NCBI GenBank assembly: GCA_905221605.1
Contig: CAJNDS010002201.1
Location: 117,501-181,500 of the forward strand
Reading direction: 5' to 3'
DNA: 64,000 bases
Source of the DNA: Symbiodinium natans
Taxonomy: Eukaryota; Sar; Dinophyceae; Suessiales; Symbiodiniaceae
Shown: in pieces, positions 36,440-46,149 of the stretch
Layout of the letters: every line of letters starts with the position of its first letter
Position numbering within the stretch: the first letter of the stretch is position 1
Position numbers and translations under genes: made by a program
Notes under the pieces: model-generated
Databases searched by the model: none
What the model was told of the DNA's origin: nothing
Seen by the model: only the letters and a program-made list of their open reading frames with translations

Positions 36440-37016
36440 GCACTTCGAATGGCCTCCCTCCTCGCAATCCTCGGTGGAGGACCTGACTGCCGTGTTGGCA
36501 ATCCTTCAGGAGATGCGGAGCCAGAGGGAGCAGGAGACGAGCAGCAGAACTAATCCCTGCGAAGCGAGGAAGAAGTTTCCGGTTTCACGTTTAAGTTGAA
36601 GGATGACCTGCCATTGGTTATTCTCTTTTTGTTTTTGTTTTTTGGGGATGGGGGACACCGACCTGGATCGCCATTTGGAGTCCTTTCAGGACGTGTGCTT
36701 GGTCGTGAACCCGTGAAGCCAGACCCGGGGGAGCTTTCGTGGTCCCCCCTCGCCCCGAACCCTTGGGGGGCATTCGAGAGCTTTCCTTGTTCGCCGGGCC
36801 TTGAAGGTACGTGCCGTTCACCGATGCTATGACACCATCGTTAGGAGGCGCGAAAGAGCCAGCGGTGACTACGAGGAAGCACGGCTAACCGAGTGTGCGT
36901 ATGAGTCGGGGTGTATGGCGCTGGTGGTTTTTTTTTTTTTTTTTTTTTTTTTTGCGAAGGATGCAAGTTTCCACGAGTCGGACGAGGCCAAGGCGATGAA
37001 AGCCCGAGCTGAGTGT
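36440..37016 (+). pseudogene. gag-like middle fragment broken by T runs
   Basis: Protein-like pieces appear in different + frames: VEDLTAVLAILQEMRSQREQ near 36477, KLKDDLP near 36595, DTDLDRHLESFQDV near 36655 and YDTIVRRRERASGDYEEARL near 36830. Frame breaks coincide with T-rich insertions (36357-36373, 36620-36645) and a 30-base T run at about 36924-36953. The order resembles a capsid-like domain. None of the pieces is a catalytic domain. Confidence 0.45.
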
Positions 37017-37058
37017 TGACTCGCGGGATAAGAAGTCAGGTTTTCCTGGCTCGAGGCC

Positions 37059-37748
37059 TTGACCGAGCTCAATGCCGCGGGGGGTCTACAAGTGCCAGAA
37101 GGGAACATGCCCCTACTCTACGACAATGCACAAGCTTGGGTCATACCTCTGCGACGAGGTCTCGCGAGATCGGCGATTTTGGCCCGGAGGGTGGGGGGGG
37201 CTGGTGGAGGGAAGGGAGGAGGACAAGGGAAGGCGAGGGTTGGAGGGGGGGGACCAGCACCTGGGATCCAACAAAGAGTTTCGCGGGGTGGAAAGCTGGT
37301 TCTGAGGGCCGCGCGCCGTGGCGTGTGAAAATCACTTTGTGGTAAAGGATGCGAAGAAGGCCTTGGAGGCGAGCCACAACACTGCCGAGGCGCGGGACTC
37401 GAGTCCTAAGATCAAGGACAGGCGCCAGCGGAAGAAGAAAGGTGGCGGTGATGGCACCGAGGCCGATACCTCGCAGGCGCAAGTGACATTGTGGTCACCC
37501 TGGCCACATGTCCTTGTGCCCTCACAAGGCCGCAGAGAAGAGGGGAGAGAGCGAGCAACTTCTTGCTGAGAGCCAGAGAAACGGCAACGTTTGCCAGCTC
37601 TGTGCCGCGGTGGGGATCAAGGGTGGTACTTACGGAGCCCGACACTGGTTTCGCAGCTGCCGACCAGTATGCCTCTGGAGGTGGCGGCGGTGACAAGAAT
37701 GGCAAGGGCAAGGGAAAGGGCAAAGGCGCGGGTGGTAAAGGGAACTAG
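37059..37748 (+). pseudogene. gag-like C-terminal fragment with Cys/His motif
   Basis: Pieces in three frames: LYDNAQAWV near 37110, a Gly-rich stretch, a Lys/Arg-rich stretch (KDRRQRKKKGGGDG near 37410-37450), then CPHKAAEKRGESEQLLAESQ and CQLCAAVGIKGG followed by HWFRSC (about 37510-37670). A Lys-Gly tail ends in a stop at 37748. The Cys spacing CX2C...HX4C is like a zinc knuckle with an enlarged loop. The frame is broken at least twice. Confidence 0.5.
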
Positions 37749-38790
37749 CATCGAGACGCGTTTTTTCGTTGTTTTGCGGTTGGTGTTCACGCCAGTGGGA
37801 AAGGGGTCGCCTCATGTGTAGTCCGGGCAACGAGAGCTCGAGCGCGAAACATTTTTACTAGACGGCACAGATGTCGGTTTGAGGCCCCACTCCGTGCTTT
37901 GAGAGATGCCGAGGTCTACCTCGAGGCGGATCAGTCCGGCTGTTGTGCAGTAGTGGGACGTTGGGGAGGTTGTTGCCGCTGGTCAAGCGGTGTTTTCGGA
38001 TCTGTCTGGCGATGGGTCCAGGTGTAGCTTGTGTAAGCGAAAGTTGGCAGCATTCTGTGGCCTTCGCAGAGTTGCCCTCTCTAGGCAGAGCAATCGGGGA
38101 GTGGGCTGTTGCCCGATGCCGCCTATGGTCGACCTCGCAAGCCATAGCGAGGGACACAGTAGAGAGGTATGCCGAGCGCCTGCTCCGAGAGCAGTTTTTC
38201 CGTCACAGCGCCGGGTTTCTCAAACTTGACGCGTTTATGGCAGGGCACCGCCCGCTACCTGAACAGCTTCGTTAAGCGAAGGTGTGAAGAGCAAGGGACT
38301 AGCGCCGAGAGTTGGAATGCTCTGCAGGTGTACTGGATTCGCAGAACGTCAAGGGCACTCACAATGCTGCAGCGGTAAGTACAGGGCGGCGAGGTGTGGA
38401 TTGAGTCTGCCTCCGCCTTGGCGGCACACTGCCCGCGCCAAGCAGAACCGTCTTTATGGAAGGACGAAGAGCATCTCAAGGTGAGCGCGAAGGACACGGT
38501 GCTTACGTTGCCATGGCGCCCCTCGGGCCTTCCACCGAGTCACGTCCTTGCAGTCCTCCAAGGCCGCGATTCAATTGCTGGGTGTCCGGTGGGTTTCACC
38601 GCGGCACAGTGGGCTGCTTGGCACAATGGTACGCGCCCGACGACACCCAGTGGCATCCCACAGCTGGCAGGGCTTCGATTCGCCGCCAGCCCCGGGCAGC
38701 CCATAGGCAGGGTGCTGGGGCACGAACTCGCAAATATGAGCGCAATATTTATTTTTAATGCGAGTGCGATGCAGCAAGGACATTTCTGAC
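37749..38790 (+). other. 3' part of the element, no clear domain
   Basis: Frames at 37943-38275 and 38394-38789 are open. One alternative frame has a CSLCKRKL string near 38025. No integrase (HHCC/DDE) or reverse transcriptase (YXDD) motif was found in any frame. Confidence 0.4.
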
Positions 38791-38809
38791 GGGTCCACTG
38801 GACCTTCTT
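38791..38809 (+). repeat. Right direct repeat of the element
   Basis: Identical 19-bp copy of the left repeat. tRNA-Leu begins about 25 bp further on. Confidence 0.75.
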
Positions 38810-38834
38810 GGCTTGTGGCACCAGTTTTTGGAAA

Positions 38835-38916
38835 TGACAGCTGTGGGATTTGAACCCACGCAGCTTGCGCTAGTGGAACTTGAGTCCACCCCCTTAGACC
38901 ACTCGGGCAAACTGTC
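38835..38916 (-). tRNA. tRNA-Leu (anticodon CAA)
   Basis: Minus-strand cloverleaf with acceptor stem GACAGTT/AGCTGTC, D arm with AGTGGTCTAA, anticodon stem GTGGA/TCCAC and loop CTCAAGT (anticodon CAA at 38880-38882). The extra arm is long (AGC-GCAA-GCT), as expected for Leu. The T arm is GTGGG-TTCAAAT-CCCAC and the discriminator base is A. No intron. The gene's 3' end faces the retroelement. Confidence 0.95.
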
Positions 38917-38995
38917 CTTAGAATTCTGCATCTGGCTTGATCATTAAGTGAATTTGTCTTATTTTTCCTTGTTTTTGACCAACTCCACGCTTGAA

Positions 38996-39171
38996 GCGAT
39001 TGCAATTACAAGTTAACGAAGTGCATACCAGCTAAGTGTTCAAGGCCCTGAACGCTTGCTCGGGTCAAGTCTTTTGTATCATCAGCCATTCACGTTCCTC
39101 GTTCATTGATCTATTCACTTCTTCCACTCCTTAAATACCGTGAAGCGAATGCAATTACAAGCAAACGAAAT
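38996..39171. repeat. Two copies of a ~28-bp GCAATTACAAG motif
   Basis: GCGATTGCAATTACAAGTTA at 38996 and the close match at 39146 are each followed by ACGAARTG. A third copy lies at 41652-41680. All have the same direction. Confidence 0.8.
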
Positions 39172-39241
39172 GAACAAATTTGCAAATGCCTGAGTGTGTC
39201 CAATCTCCATGCGTTCGCCTGCTGCACCCTCCACACAAGAA

Positions 39242-39314
39242 TAGCGGAGCCTGGTTTCGATCCAGGGACCTTTGGGTTATGAGCCCAACACGCTAACCAC
39301 TGCGCCACTCCGCT
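39242..39314 (-). tRNA. Initiator tRNA-Met (CAT)
   Basis: Minus-strand cloverleaf with A1:U72 in the acceptor stem (AGCGGAG/CTCCGCT), three G:C pairs next to the anticodon loop (TTGGG/CCCAA), anticodon CAT at 39279-39281, and T-loop sequence ATCGAAA in place of TTCGAAT. These are the marks of eukaryotic initiator tRNA. Discriminator A. No intron. Confidence 0.92.
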
Positions 39315-39633
39315 GCTGGATGTGGGAATATTATGCGGATTTAAAAATATTTGTATACTGAATTTGCCAGTGTCATGAGATTTGTACGAAAGAGATTCTT
39401 GTTCGCGGGGTTAATTAACAAATGATGAGGATTTAAAATGAAATGAATGAATGAAGTGAAAACCTTCATCGTTCGCACATGAATGTGCCAACCGGGTGAA
39501 CAAGGGGTTTTTTGCGCACTAGAAGCCCTTTCTTTCCGAACAAAAAAAGGTTTTCGTTTTCATTCACAACATTATGATTCCATTCTCTTCATTTGTCTTA
39601 TTATCTTTCCTTGTTTCGCCTCTTGACGCATCG

Positions 39634-39723
39634 GACCCAGTAGCCTAATGGATAAGGCGTTGCTGTGAAAGTGGTCCACACTTTGCCAAGCAAACTATGG
39701 TGGTTCGAGTCCACCCTGGGTCG
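39634..39723 (+). tRNA. Intron-containing tRNA; Arg-like body, anticodon reads GAA
   Basis: Acceptor stem GACCCAG/CTGGGTC, D arm GCCTAATGGATAAGGC, anticodon stem TTGCT/AGCAA, variable loop ACTAT, T arm GGTGG-TTCGAGT-CCACC, discriminator G. The body and G73 look like tRNA-Arg. With an intron at the usual place after base 37 (39671-39687, 17 nt, forming an AAAGTG/CACTTT stem), the anticodon is GAA at 39667-39669, which would be Phe. So the identity is ambiguous. A T5 run at 39738-39742 fits a Pol III terminator. Confidence 0.75.
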
Positions 39724-39737
39724 CCTTTCGTGTTGCG

Positions 39738-39742
39738 TTTTT
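39738..39742 (+). terminator. Pol III-type T5 stop behind the intron tRNA
   Basis: Five T residues 15 bases after the tRNA end. The two minus-strand tRNAs have no equally clear T run in their first 40 downstream bases. Confidence 0.55.
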
Positions 39743-39904
39743 GGGTACTCATGCACTTTTTTCTCGTGGATATTCAGGACACTTCATGCGGGAAAAAAAC
39801 GAATTATAATTTACAATTTAATATAAATTATATTGTCTTTGAGTGAATTATACGGGCGAACTCGCGAGCAGGATGCACACGGTAAGACAGGTGGGATATT
39901 GTGC

Positions 39905-40030
39905 CAACAACCCCCGCTTTGCTTTTAAGCCGTGCAAACTTGTTGACACCCCATCATGTGAGACTTGTGTTTCGCCAACCCCCCTTTTTTAAGCCCAAAA
40001 AATTTGTTGACACCAATCATGTACTTCATG
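39905..40030 (-). repeat. Inverted copies of the ~115-bp repeat
   Basis: Read on the minus strand, two units show TTGGTGTCAACAA, GGGCTTAAAA and ACATGATGGGGTGTCAACAA. These are the hallmarks of the tandem family at 41.8-43.0 kb, here in opposite orientation. Confidence 0.8.
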
Positions 40031-41798
40031 CAACAGAGCCCGCCTTAAGAAGAATACAAGGGAATTTGAAGTAAAACCACCTGCACGAAGTTTCGCTTCG
40101 TTCACGCATTATGACGCACGAATTTAATTATTTAATTTGGGCTTTCAAAAGGGCACGAAATTTCCGCGAAGAAAAGCCCCTTTCATAAAATATTATCGCG
40201 ACACGCATGAATTTTATATTAAAAGTGCGACGCAATACTACTATGAACAAAGGAAGTGAAACGGGCGAAATAAAAGACTTGTTGACCCCCGCAAAATACT
40301 ATTACTGCGAATTAAGTTCACTCGCAAAAAAGGTGAAAGGAAACAGCTAATTGAAGGGGCGAACGAACTTTATACGCTTTTCTTCTTAATTCGTTCATAC
40401 GTACACGCTCCGGAAAATCATTAGGGCCCTCACTCGTTCTCTCTTCCCTTTTTACCTTTTATCGTAGAGAATGGAATGAACACAGAATTATAGATTATAA
40501 ATTTACTGCCTTCTTTTGGACTTTTTGTAATTTTTCCCCTTTCTTTGCCTGGTTTTCAAGAAGACCCCAAAATCGGTTATAATACGTCCACTTCGTGCCT
40601 ACATTATAATATTCATGCGTTTACACGGTTCGTATTATTCTCACACCTTTAATTGACCATTTGATCTACATTATAATAATACCAAGCGAGGAAAGTGAAT
40701 AATATTTGGTACAGCTTCTATCTTCATTCTGTTTCCGTTATATCATTATTAGGATGGGCAAAGTGAAAGAAAAGAATGAATCATTCATTAATTCTCTCAT
40801 TTCGTTCATTCGCTTATAATGTAATTCGTGCGCTCTTTCACTCAATCCTTTTATTATTATTATTATTCGGGCGGCCATAAGAATATATGAATGGGGGCCG
40901 CTATAACTCTATTAATAGTACGTCCCTGAGCTATAATTCTATTCATATTGTGCTCACGGGGTAAATTGTAAGTAAAGGGAAGAAAGAACGAAGTGAGACA
41001 GAAGATTATTTAAACTCGTACTCTCATTCACTGTTCTTTGCTCACACTATTATTCACTTCTCTCCGTGGGCGCACTCATTATAATGCCCGCGATAACCTT
41101 ACGAAGAGAATTCAATGAACTTCATTACAAGCGAAGAGAATACGAAGCGCGTGAATAAAGTGAATGAATGAACGAAGTGAGACAGGATTTTGGAAGAGGA
41201 AATCATTTGTAACCGCTAGAAAGAACTGGGTGATGAATCCAAGGGTCTAGAACTGTGGGCAAAAAACCTAAAATTTTATCATCAAAATGGAATGCGTGCA
41301 TCCTTGCGTCCTTACCATTACATTTAATATGTTTTGGGAAGGTTAACCAGCTATAATACTAAGGGCTCAATGGTCTAGTTTCTTGGTCTAGTTTCTTGGC
41401 TCATGATTCCAAGGTGTTACACGGTTATAGCTGGAGAACCTGATGTTGGTACTTCGTTCTCACATTTTAATTGAATTCTTGCGTCATGCATTCCTTACAA
41501 TTCAATTATAATGTGTTCTCTTCGTAGTACTAATTATCCGGGCTTCTCAGGAATTTATTAGTAGCCCGGTATCATTCTATTCGTTCACTCATGCATTTCA
41601 CTTCTTATAATTTAACGAACGAAGAGAGGAACGAACGAAGTGGGGAAAATAGCGAATGCAATTACAAGTAAACGAAGTGAATAAATGAACGAGTTTGTGC
41701 GTGAATTGCATGAACGAAACGCCCGTTCGCAGGCTCACTAATACTAATACTTCGTGAAGAGAATTTAATATTGAATTTGTAAGGAACAAAGTGACGCA

Positions 41799-43045
41799 CA
41801 TGATGGGTGTCAACAAGTTTCTTGGGCTTTTGAAGCACGCTCTGCAGGGGTTGGGGGGATGCAAACACATAGGAACAAGGGTGCGAGGGGCTGAGATGCA
41901 GGGGTGCAGCCGGTGCAGGCTTTGTTCGCTGAAACGGTGGGGTTCAGCTTTCTCCTCTTGAAGCTCCACAAGCTTAGTCACAAAGTCACAGGCGAATGGG
42001 TAAAACAGTCCCCACAAGGGTGCCTCCAGGGGTCTGCGGAGCACCCTTAATTTTTTTGGGGGGAATGGCGGGAGGCACCTCTTGCCTGCGTGTGAACGCC
42101 ACTGGCACGGTCGGTTGAAATGCCCAGTGCACGGGGGTATTTCATCGAAACAGACCTTGGCTGAAATCGTGTAGAGGGGGTGCGAGACCCCCCAAAACAG
42201 CTGGGACACACGACCCCTATGCAAACACCCTGCTCACATGATCAAGTTTCTTGGGTTTTGAAGCACGCACGGCTTAAAAAAAAGTGGGGGTTGGGGGGAG
42301 GGTGGTAAGCAGACGCTCGGGCGGGGCTTGGCTTCACCTTCCTTCCTTTCTTCCTTGTTTTCTTCCTTTTTTCTTCCTTCCTTCTTTCAGGGCGGGGGGG
42401 GGGTTGGAGCCCTCCCCATCTGCAAACACAATGCTCACATGCAAGTTTCTTGGGCTTTCAGGCATGCTTTTTTTCTGAAAGGCTCAAAAGAAGGGGGGGT
42501 TGGGGGGGGCGCAGCCCCCATCTGCAAACACAATGCTCAGATGATTGGTGTCAACAAGTTTCTTGGGCTTTGAAGCACGCTTTGCACGGCCTAAATGAAG
42601 CGGGAGGGTCGGGGGGGGGGGCGCAGCCCATTTGCAAACACAATATGCTGACACGATGTTTTTTCAACTAGTTTCTGTTTCTTTGCAGCACGCTTCGTAC
42701 GGCTTAAAAGAAGCGGTTGGCAAGGCGTAAGGCGTAAGAAAAGCGGGGGGGGGGGGTTGGGGGGGTGGGCGCAAGCCCCCCCCCCCATTTGCAAACACAA
42801 TGCTCACACGATGTTTTTCAACTAGTTTCTTGGGCTTTGAAGCACGCTTTGGTACGGCATAAAAGAAGCGGGGCGGGTTGGGGGGGGGCGGCCCCCCCCC
42901 CCATTTGCAAACACCCTGCTCACATGATGGGCGTCAACAAGCTTCTTGGGCTTTGAAGCACGCTCTGCACGCTTGAAAAAAAGCGGGGAGGGGTTGGGTG
43001 GGTGTCAAAAAGTTTCTTGGGCTTTGAAGCACGACGCTCGGGCAA
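41799..43045 (+). repeat. Tandem ~115-bp repeat family
   Basis: Eight or so diverged units, each with TTTGCAAACACAATGCTCAC, ATGATGGGTGTCAACAAGTT, TCTTGGGCTTTGAAGCACGC, a GGCTTAAAAGAAGCGG part, then G runs and GCAGCCCCC. Unit starts are near 41799, 42236, 42417, 42517, 42630, 42786, 42902 and 42998. The 208-codon minus frame at 41598-42224 overlaps this repeat and is not accepted as a gene. Confidence 0.88.
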
Positions 43046-43057
43046 GGCTTGGCTTCA

Positions 43058-43190
43058 CCTTCCTTCCTTCCTTCCTTCCTTGCTTTCTTCCTTTCTTTCT
43101 TCCTTCCTTCTTTCCTTCCTTCCCTCCTTCCTTCCTGCCTTCCTTCCTTCCTTTCTTCCTTCTTCCTTCCTTCCTTTCCTTCTTTCCTTC
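43058..43190. repeat. CTTC microsatellite
   Basis: CTTC/CTTT tetramers with a few interruptions. The same kind of tract lies at 42340-42388, so it may be part of a larger repeat unit. Pyrimidines are on the + strand. Confidence 0.95.
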
Positions 43191-43645
43191 TAAAACCTAC
43201 AAAAAATAACGCTTTCGTACGAACAACCACGAAAATGCATCAAATCCTTAAAAAAATATACTTTGGAAAAAACAAGAAAATCGACCAAAACAAAAAAAAA
43301 GACCCCCCCAAAAAAGACCCCAAAAAATGGGCCCTCCGTTGTTATCTGCCTGCTACAAGCTCTTCCAGCAATTTCCTATTTTGTTTGGGTGTGGGAAAGG
43401 ATACTTGCACAAAGCTGATTGCTGGGCTCCGCAGTGCCAACCTCGGTGACTTCACTGACCGCGTCCAAATCTGGCCAGCTGCATAGAACCTGTATGGAGC
43501 CGCTACTGGCGTACGAGAAGTGTTCCTGTGGTTCACTTGCTATTGCGTGAAAACAAGCCTGCCTGCACGAATGGTCGCCATAGAATGCGTCCTGCTACTC
43601 AAAATGTCGAGGTGCATGAGTGCATGGGCAAAGTTGTACAGGTAC
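43191..43645. other. A-rich stretch, no gene
   Basis: 43195-43330 is A-rich on the + strand (AAAAAAATA, AAAGACCCC words). The rest is unremarkable and probably intron of the gene to the right. Confidence 0.4.
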
Positions 43646-43874
43646 CTTCGGCATCCTTTTCTGCCAGCAGAACCAAGCGATCCTGCAAAGGGGCTCTGAC
43701 GATGTATTTGGCTAACCAGGTTCCATGAACGGCCTCGTCATCCTCTGGAAGGGAGCCTGGCACTGCCCCTGGACAAGCGAAGTGTAACAAAACCATGTGC
43801 CTCGAAGCTCTGGAATGGCTGAGAAGCCCGCATATGTCTGCCATGGCAGCTTTTAAACCTTTTCTGAAATCCAC
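43646..43874 (-). CDS. Exon of an unidentified gene
   Basis: Well-defined minus exon with acceptor CTGTCAG|GTGG and donor GAAG|GTACCT. It encodes about 76 residues including DFRKGLKAAMADICGLLSHS and later GTWLAKYIVRAPLQDRLVLL. Residue content is strongly protein-like and no stop occurs. It probably belongs to the gene whose exons continue to 45.8 kb. No family is recognised; an all-helical armadillo/HEAT or exportin-type protein is only a guess. Confidence 0.55.
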
Positions 43875-43999
43875 CTGTCAGAAACAAAATAAAGCAAGCA
43901 ACTGAGCTTGACTGAAACGAGGCATCGCGCTTCTGGAAGCCAATCGTCAGCAGCCGAACCAGCAGCGTTCATGATGCAGGACCCCTTTCCTTGCTTTGA

Positions 44000-44450
44000 A
44001 AAATAACTGCCTGAACCATTGCAGCCTGTGCTTGCTGAGGCAACTCACCCCACAGCCGCTGTCTTGCGGCTTCCCGCAGCTCAACTACCTCGGACGCAAC
44101 GGCAGTGTCGTCTCGCTTGCTTGCAATGCCTTGTGCCAATTCTTAGAGTTTTCAGCTGAGAATTGTCAATGCTGTGTGGTAATAGTGTCCTGCTCCAAAT
44201 ACGATGCCAAAGCCTCGAGAAGTGTGCGGTGGTCTGTGGCGGCAAAAGAAGCCATGAGCTTCTGCTAGCGTGGCGCTGCCACGAGTGTCGCCAATCAGTG
44301 TCCACGTCTGTTGTTTGCCGCTTCTGCTGCTTTTATCATCAATATTTTCTGTTTATTTCAAATCTGTATAAACATCGCAAAACAATATCTGCTGCTTCTG
44401 CTGCTTCTGGCGGCTCCTGCTGCGGCATCTCATGCTGCTTGTACTACTTG

Positions 44451-44493
<43 letters not shown>

Positions 44494-45840
44494 GCTGCTG
44501 CCGCTGCCGCCGCTGCTGCTGCGGCTGCCGCCGCGGTGCGTGGGTGCCTCGTGATGCTCTGTGGATGTGTCATGTGCCAATCTGCACGATCGGCTTCGCT
44601 GACTTGTCCTCCTGTGCTTTCCCATGAGGTAATAGTGGAATATTGGCTCCTGTTCGGCGAGGCTCATCTTGCATCTGCTGCTTGGCTTGTTTTGTTCCCT
44701 CGCTGCTGGGTTCATGCTGCCCGACAATGGATGCGGTGGTGACAGTCTTCCACCGGGCTGATCCAGTAAGTTCTATGTTATATCCTTTGTGGTGAAGACG
44801 CGCTTTGCCATTGTTGTTCATGGACACTCTCCGTTCGTGGGAATCTAGACTTCTTGAACTCTGGTGGACGTGAACACCACTACGAGTCTGATGATGAGCT
44901 TGTGAGGGCTGGGTATGGCAGGGCCTGCTCTGAGGCAAAGGGCCATGGAACATTGCAAGCCAGGGAAAACACGCAAGGTTTGAGGGTCGCACCAGACCCT
45001 CCATCTCAGGTTGGCCAGCCTTGAAAGTGGGACAATCGCCCCAAAACTTACACAAACTCTGGCATTCGTGTTGCAAACCAAGATCCAAACACGATCGATC
45101 ATGTCGTAGAGCAAAGCCAGTTGGACCTTTTCAAGGGAAGTGGGTTGGTCCTCATGCAGCGGCAACATGAAGCTCCAACTTGCCAGCGGACAGTGCCAGA
45201 TCCACCAGAGCGCTTGCCAGAACTAGCCTTAGCTGTCAAGTGTTGTGTCTCGTTTTGCCTTTGTTTTTGGCTGAGTGGAAGACTGATATCGCTGTAAGCA
45301 GCTCATCGGCCTGCAAGCGAGCAGTCAAGGTGGCAATTCGGGAAAGCCAGTCAGTGGCAACGGCAACGCCTCTTCAACCGATATGCCCAGGCGCAAGTGC
45401 CCCAACAGGCTTCCAAGCAGGTCACGGCCTCAGCCGCACGACCAGATTGAACCTTTCTGCAGAGTGCGGCTGTCTGGGATGCCGAGCTCACCAATGCAGC
45501 CTCAGCCTGCTTGGCGAATGAATGCCCACAATGCAACGCCGTGGAAAAAACAAAGCTGGTGAACCTGTTGTCGGTTTGATCCATCGGCGAGATCGAACAA
45601 ACCTCAACTGCCCACTCAGGAACCTTATTGCCATGTCCGCACCGCCCTCCAAGGCTGCAACCCAACAGTGAGCCAAGCGTGATTTTGGACCCTGCCATAA
45701 AGAGCCGCTGTCGAACCTCGTGGAAGGTTCTGTGCATTCCGCACATATTTTGCATTGTCTTATGACGCTTGGCTAACCACTCGCCAAAGTAAAGCTGAAA
45801 CCACCTCAGTTCTTCATCCAGTGCAACGATGCTGCCTTGG
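44000..45840 (-). CDS. Probable exons of the same unidentified gene
   Basis: Minus-strand coding-like stretches: about 45640-45838 (ALDEELRWFQLYFGEWLAKR, then a Cys/His piece), 45351-45520 (QAEAALVSSASQTAALCRKV), 45040-45168 (EKVQLALLYDMIDRVWILVC), 44570-45020 (open, Ser/His-rich), about 44190-44270 (FAATDHRTLLEALASYLEQD) and about 44000-44095 (LREAARQRLWGELPQQAQAA). Most are helical. The TGC array at 44449-44530 would fall in an intron or in the Ser-rich frame. Junctions are not resolved. Confidence 0.4.
44449..44530. repeat. (CTG)n / CTG-CCG microsatellite
   Basis: CTG units followed by CCGCTG changes. It gives poly-Cys, poly-Ala and poly-Ser frames. Confidence 0.95.
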
Positions 45841-46149
45841 ACAAGCTAGTGCACCCTAACCTCAGACCTTGCAGCTCCGGCCAAGTTTTCGCCGCAACCA
45901 TTCTTACGCTGTCTGGTCGTCGTTTTAAACGAGCAGCGTCGCTATTTCACTGCTCATGCTCACCTGTGTTGCACGTGCATCTGCGTGAATACTGCATCCA
46001 GTAGCACTCGCGGGAAGGGGTGGGAGGCGGGGTGAAAAAAATGAAGGGGAGGGGAACTTCCCTGCCCGCTGCCGGGCGCACACACACGCAGGCTACATTA
46101 CGTGCTTGGGCCGCTTGAGGTCCTTTGAGAAGAGCGAAGAGCAGACCAA
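45841..46149. other. Spacer, no gene
   Basis: Contains a G-rich piece (46010-46060) and no accepted frame. Confidence 0.4.

Larger units (their letters stand above)
34974..38809 (+). mobile_element. Decayed gag-like retroelement between short direct repeats
   Basis: Seen: the same 19 bases (GGGTCCACTGGACCTTCTT) occur at 34974-34992 and 38791-38809, and looser similarity extends outwards (GGACRTTTC before, and a TTGG...GGAAAT-AC stretch after). Between them, + strand reading frames show retroelement-type features broken by many shifts: a long open frame (35207-35815), an acidic DTDLDRHLESFQDV segment near 36655-36700, a basic Lys-rich stretch and a Cys-rich CX2C...HX4C motif near 37590-37670, and a Gly/Lys tail. 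Inference: a gag-like gene of an LTR-type element, now dead. No reverse transcriptase, integrase or protease motif was seen, so it is incomplete or non-autonomous. The right repeat ends about 25 bp from a tRNA-Leu gene. Confidence 0.55.
39724..41798. other. AT-rich gene-free island
   Basis: About 2 kb with almost no open frames. It is rich in GAATGAATGAACGAAGTG and ATTATAAT words, unlike the GC-balanced DNA around it. It holds inverted copies of the 115-bp repeat (39905-40030) and the third GCAATTACAAG copy just inside. No rRNA, SL RNA or snRNA was recognised. Confidence 0.65.

Noticed and set aside
34974-38809. Reverse transcriptase or integrase inside the retroelement
   Set aside because: No YXDD, DDE or HHCC pattern was found in any + frame, so only a gag-like remnant is claimed.
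41598-42224. 208-codon minus frame
   Set aside because: It overlaps the 115-bp repeat family and AT-rich DNA. Its length is not conserved between repeat units and no domain is seen.
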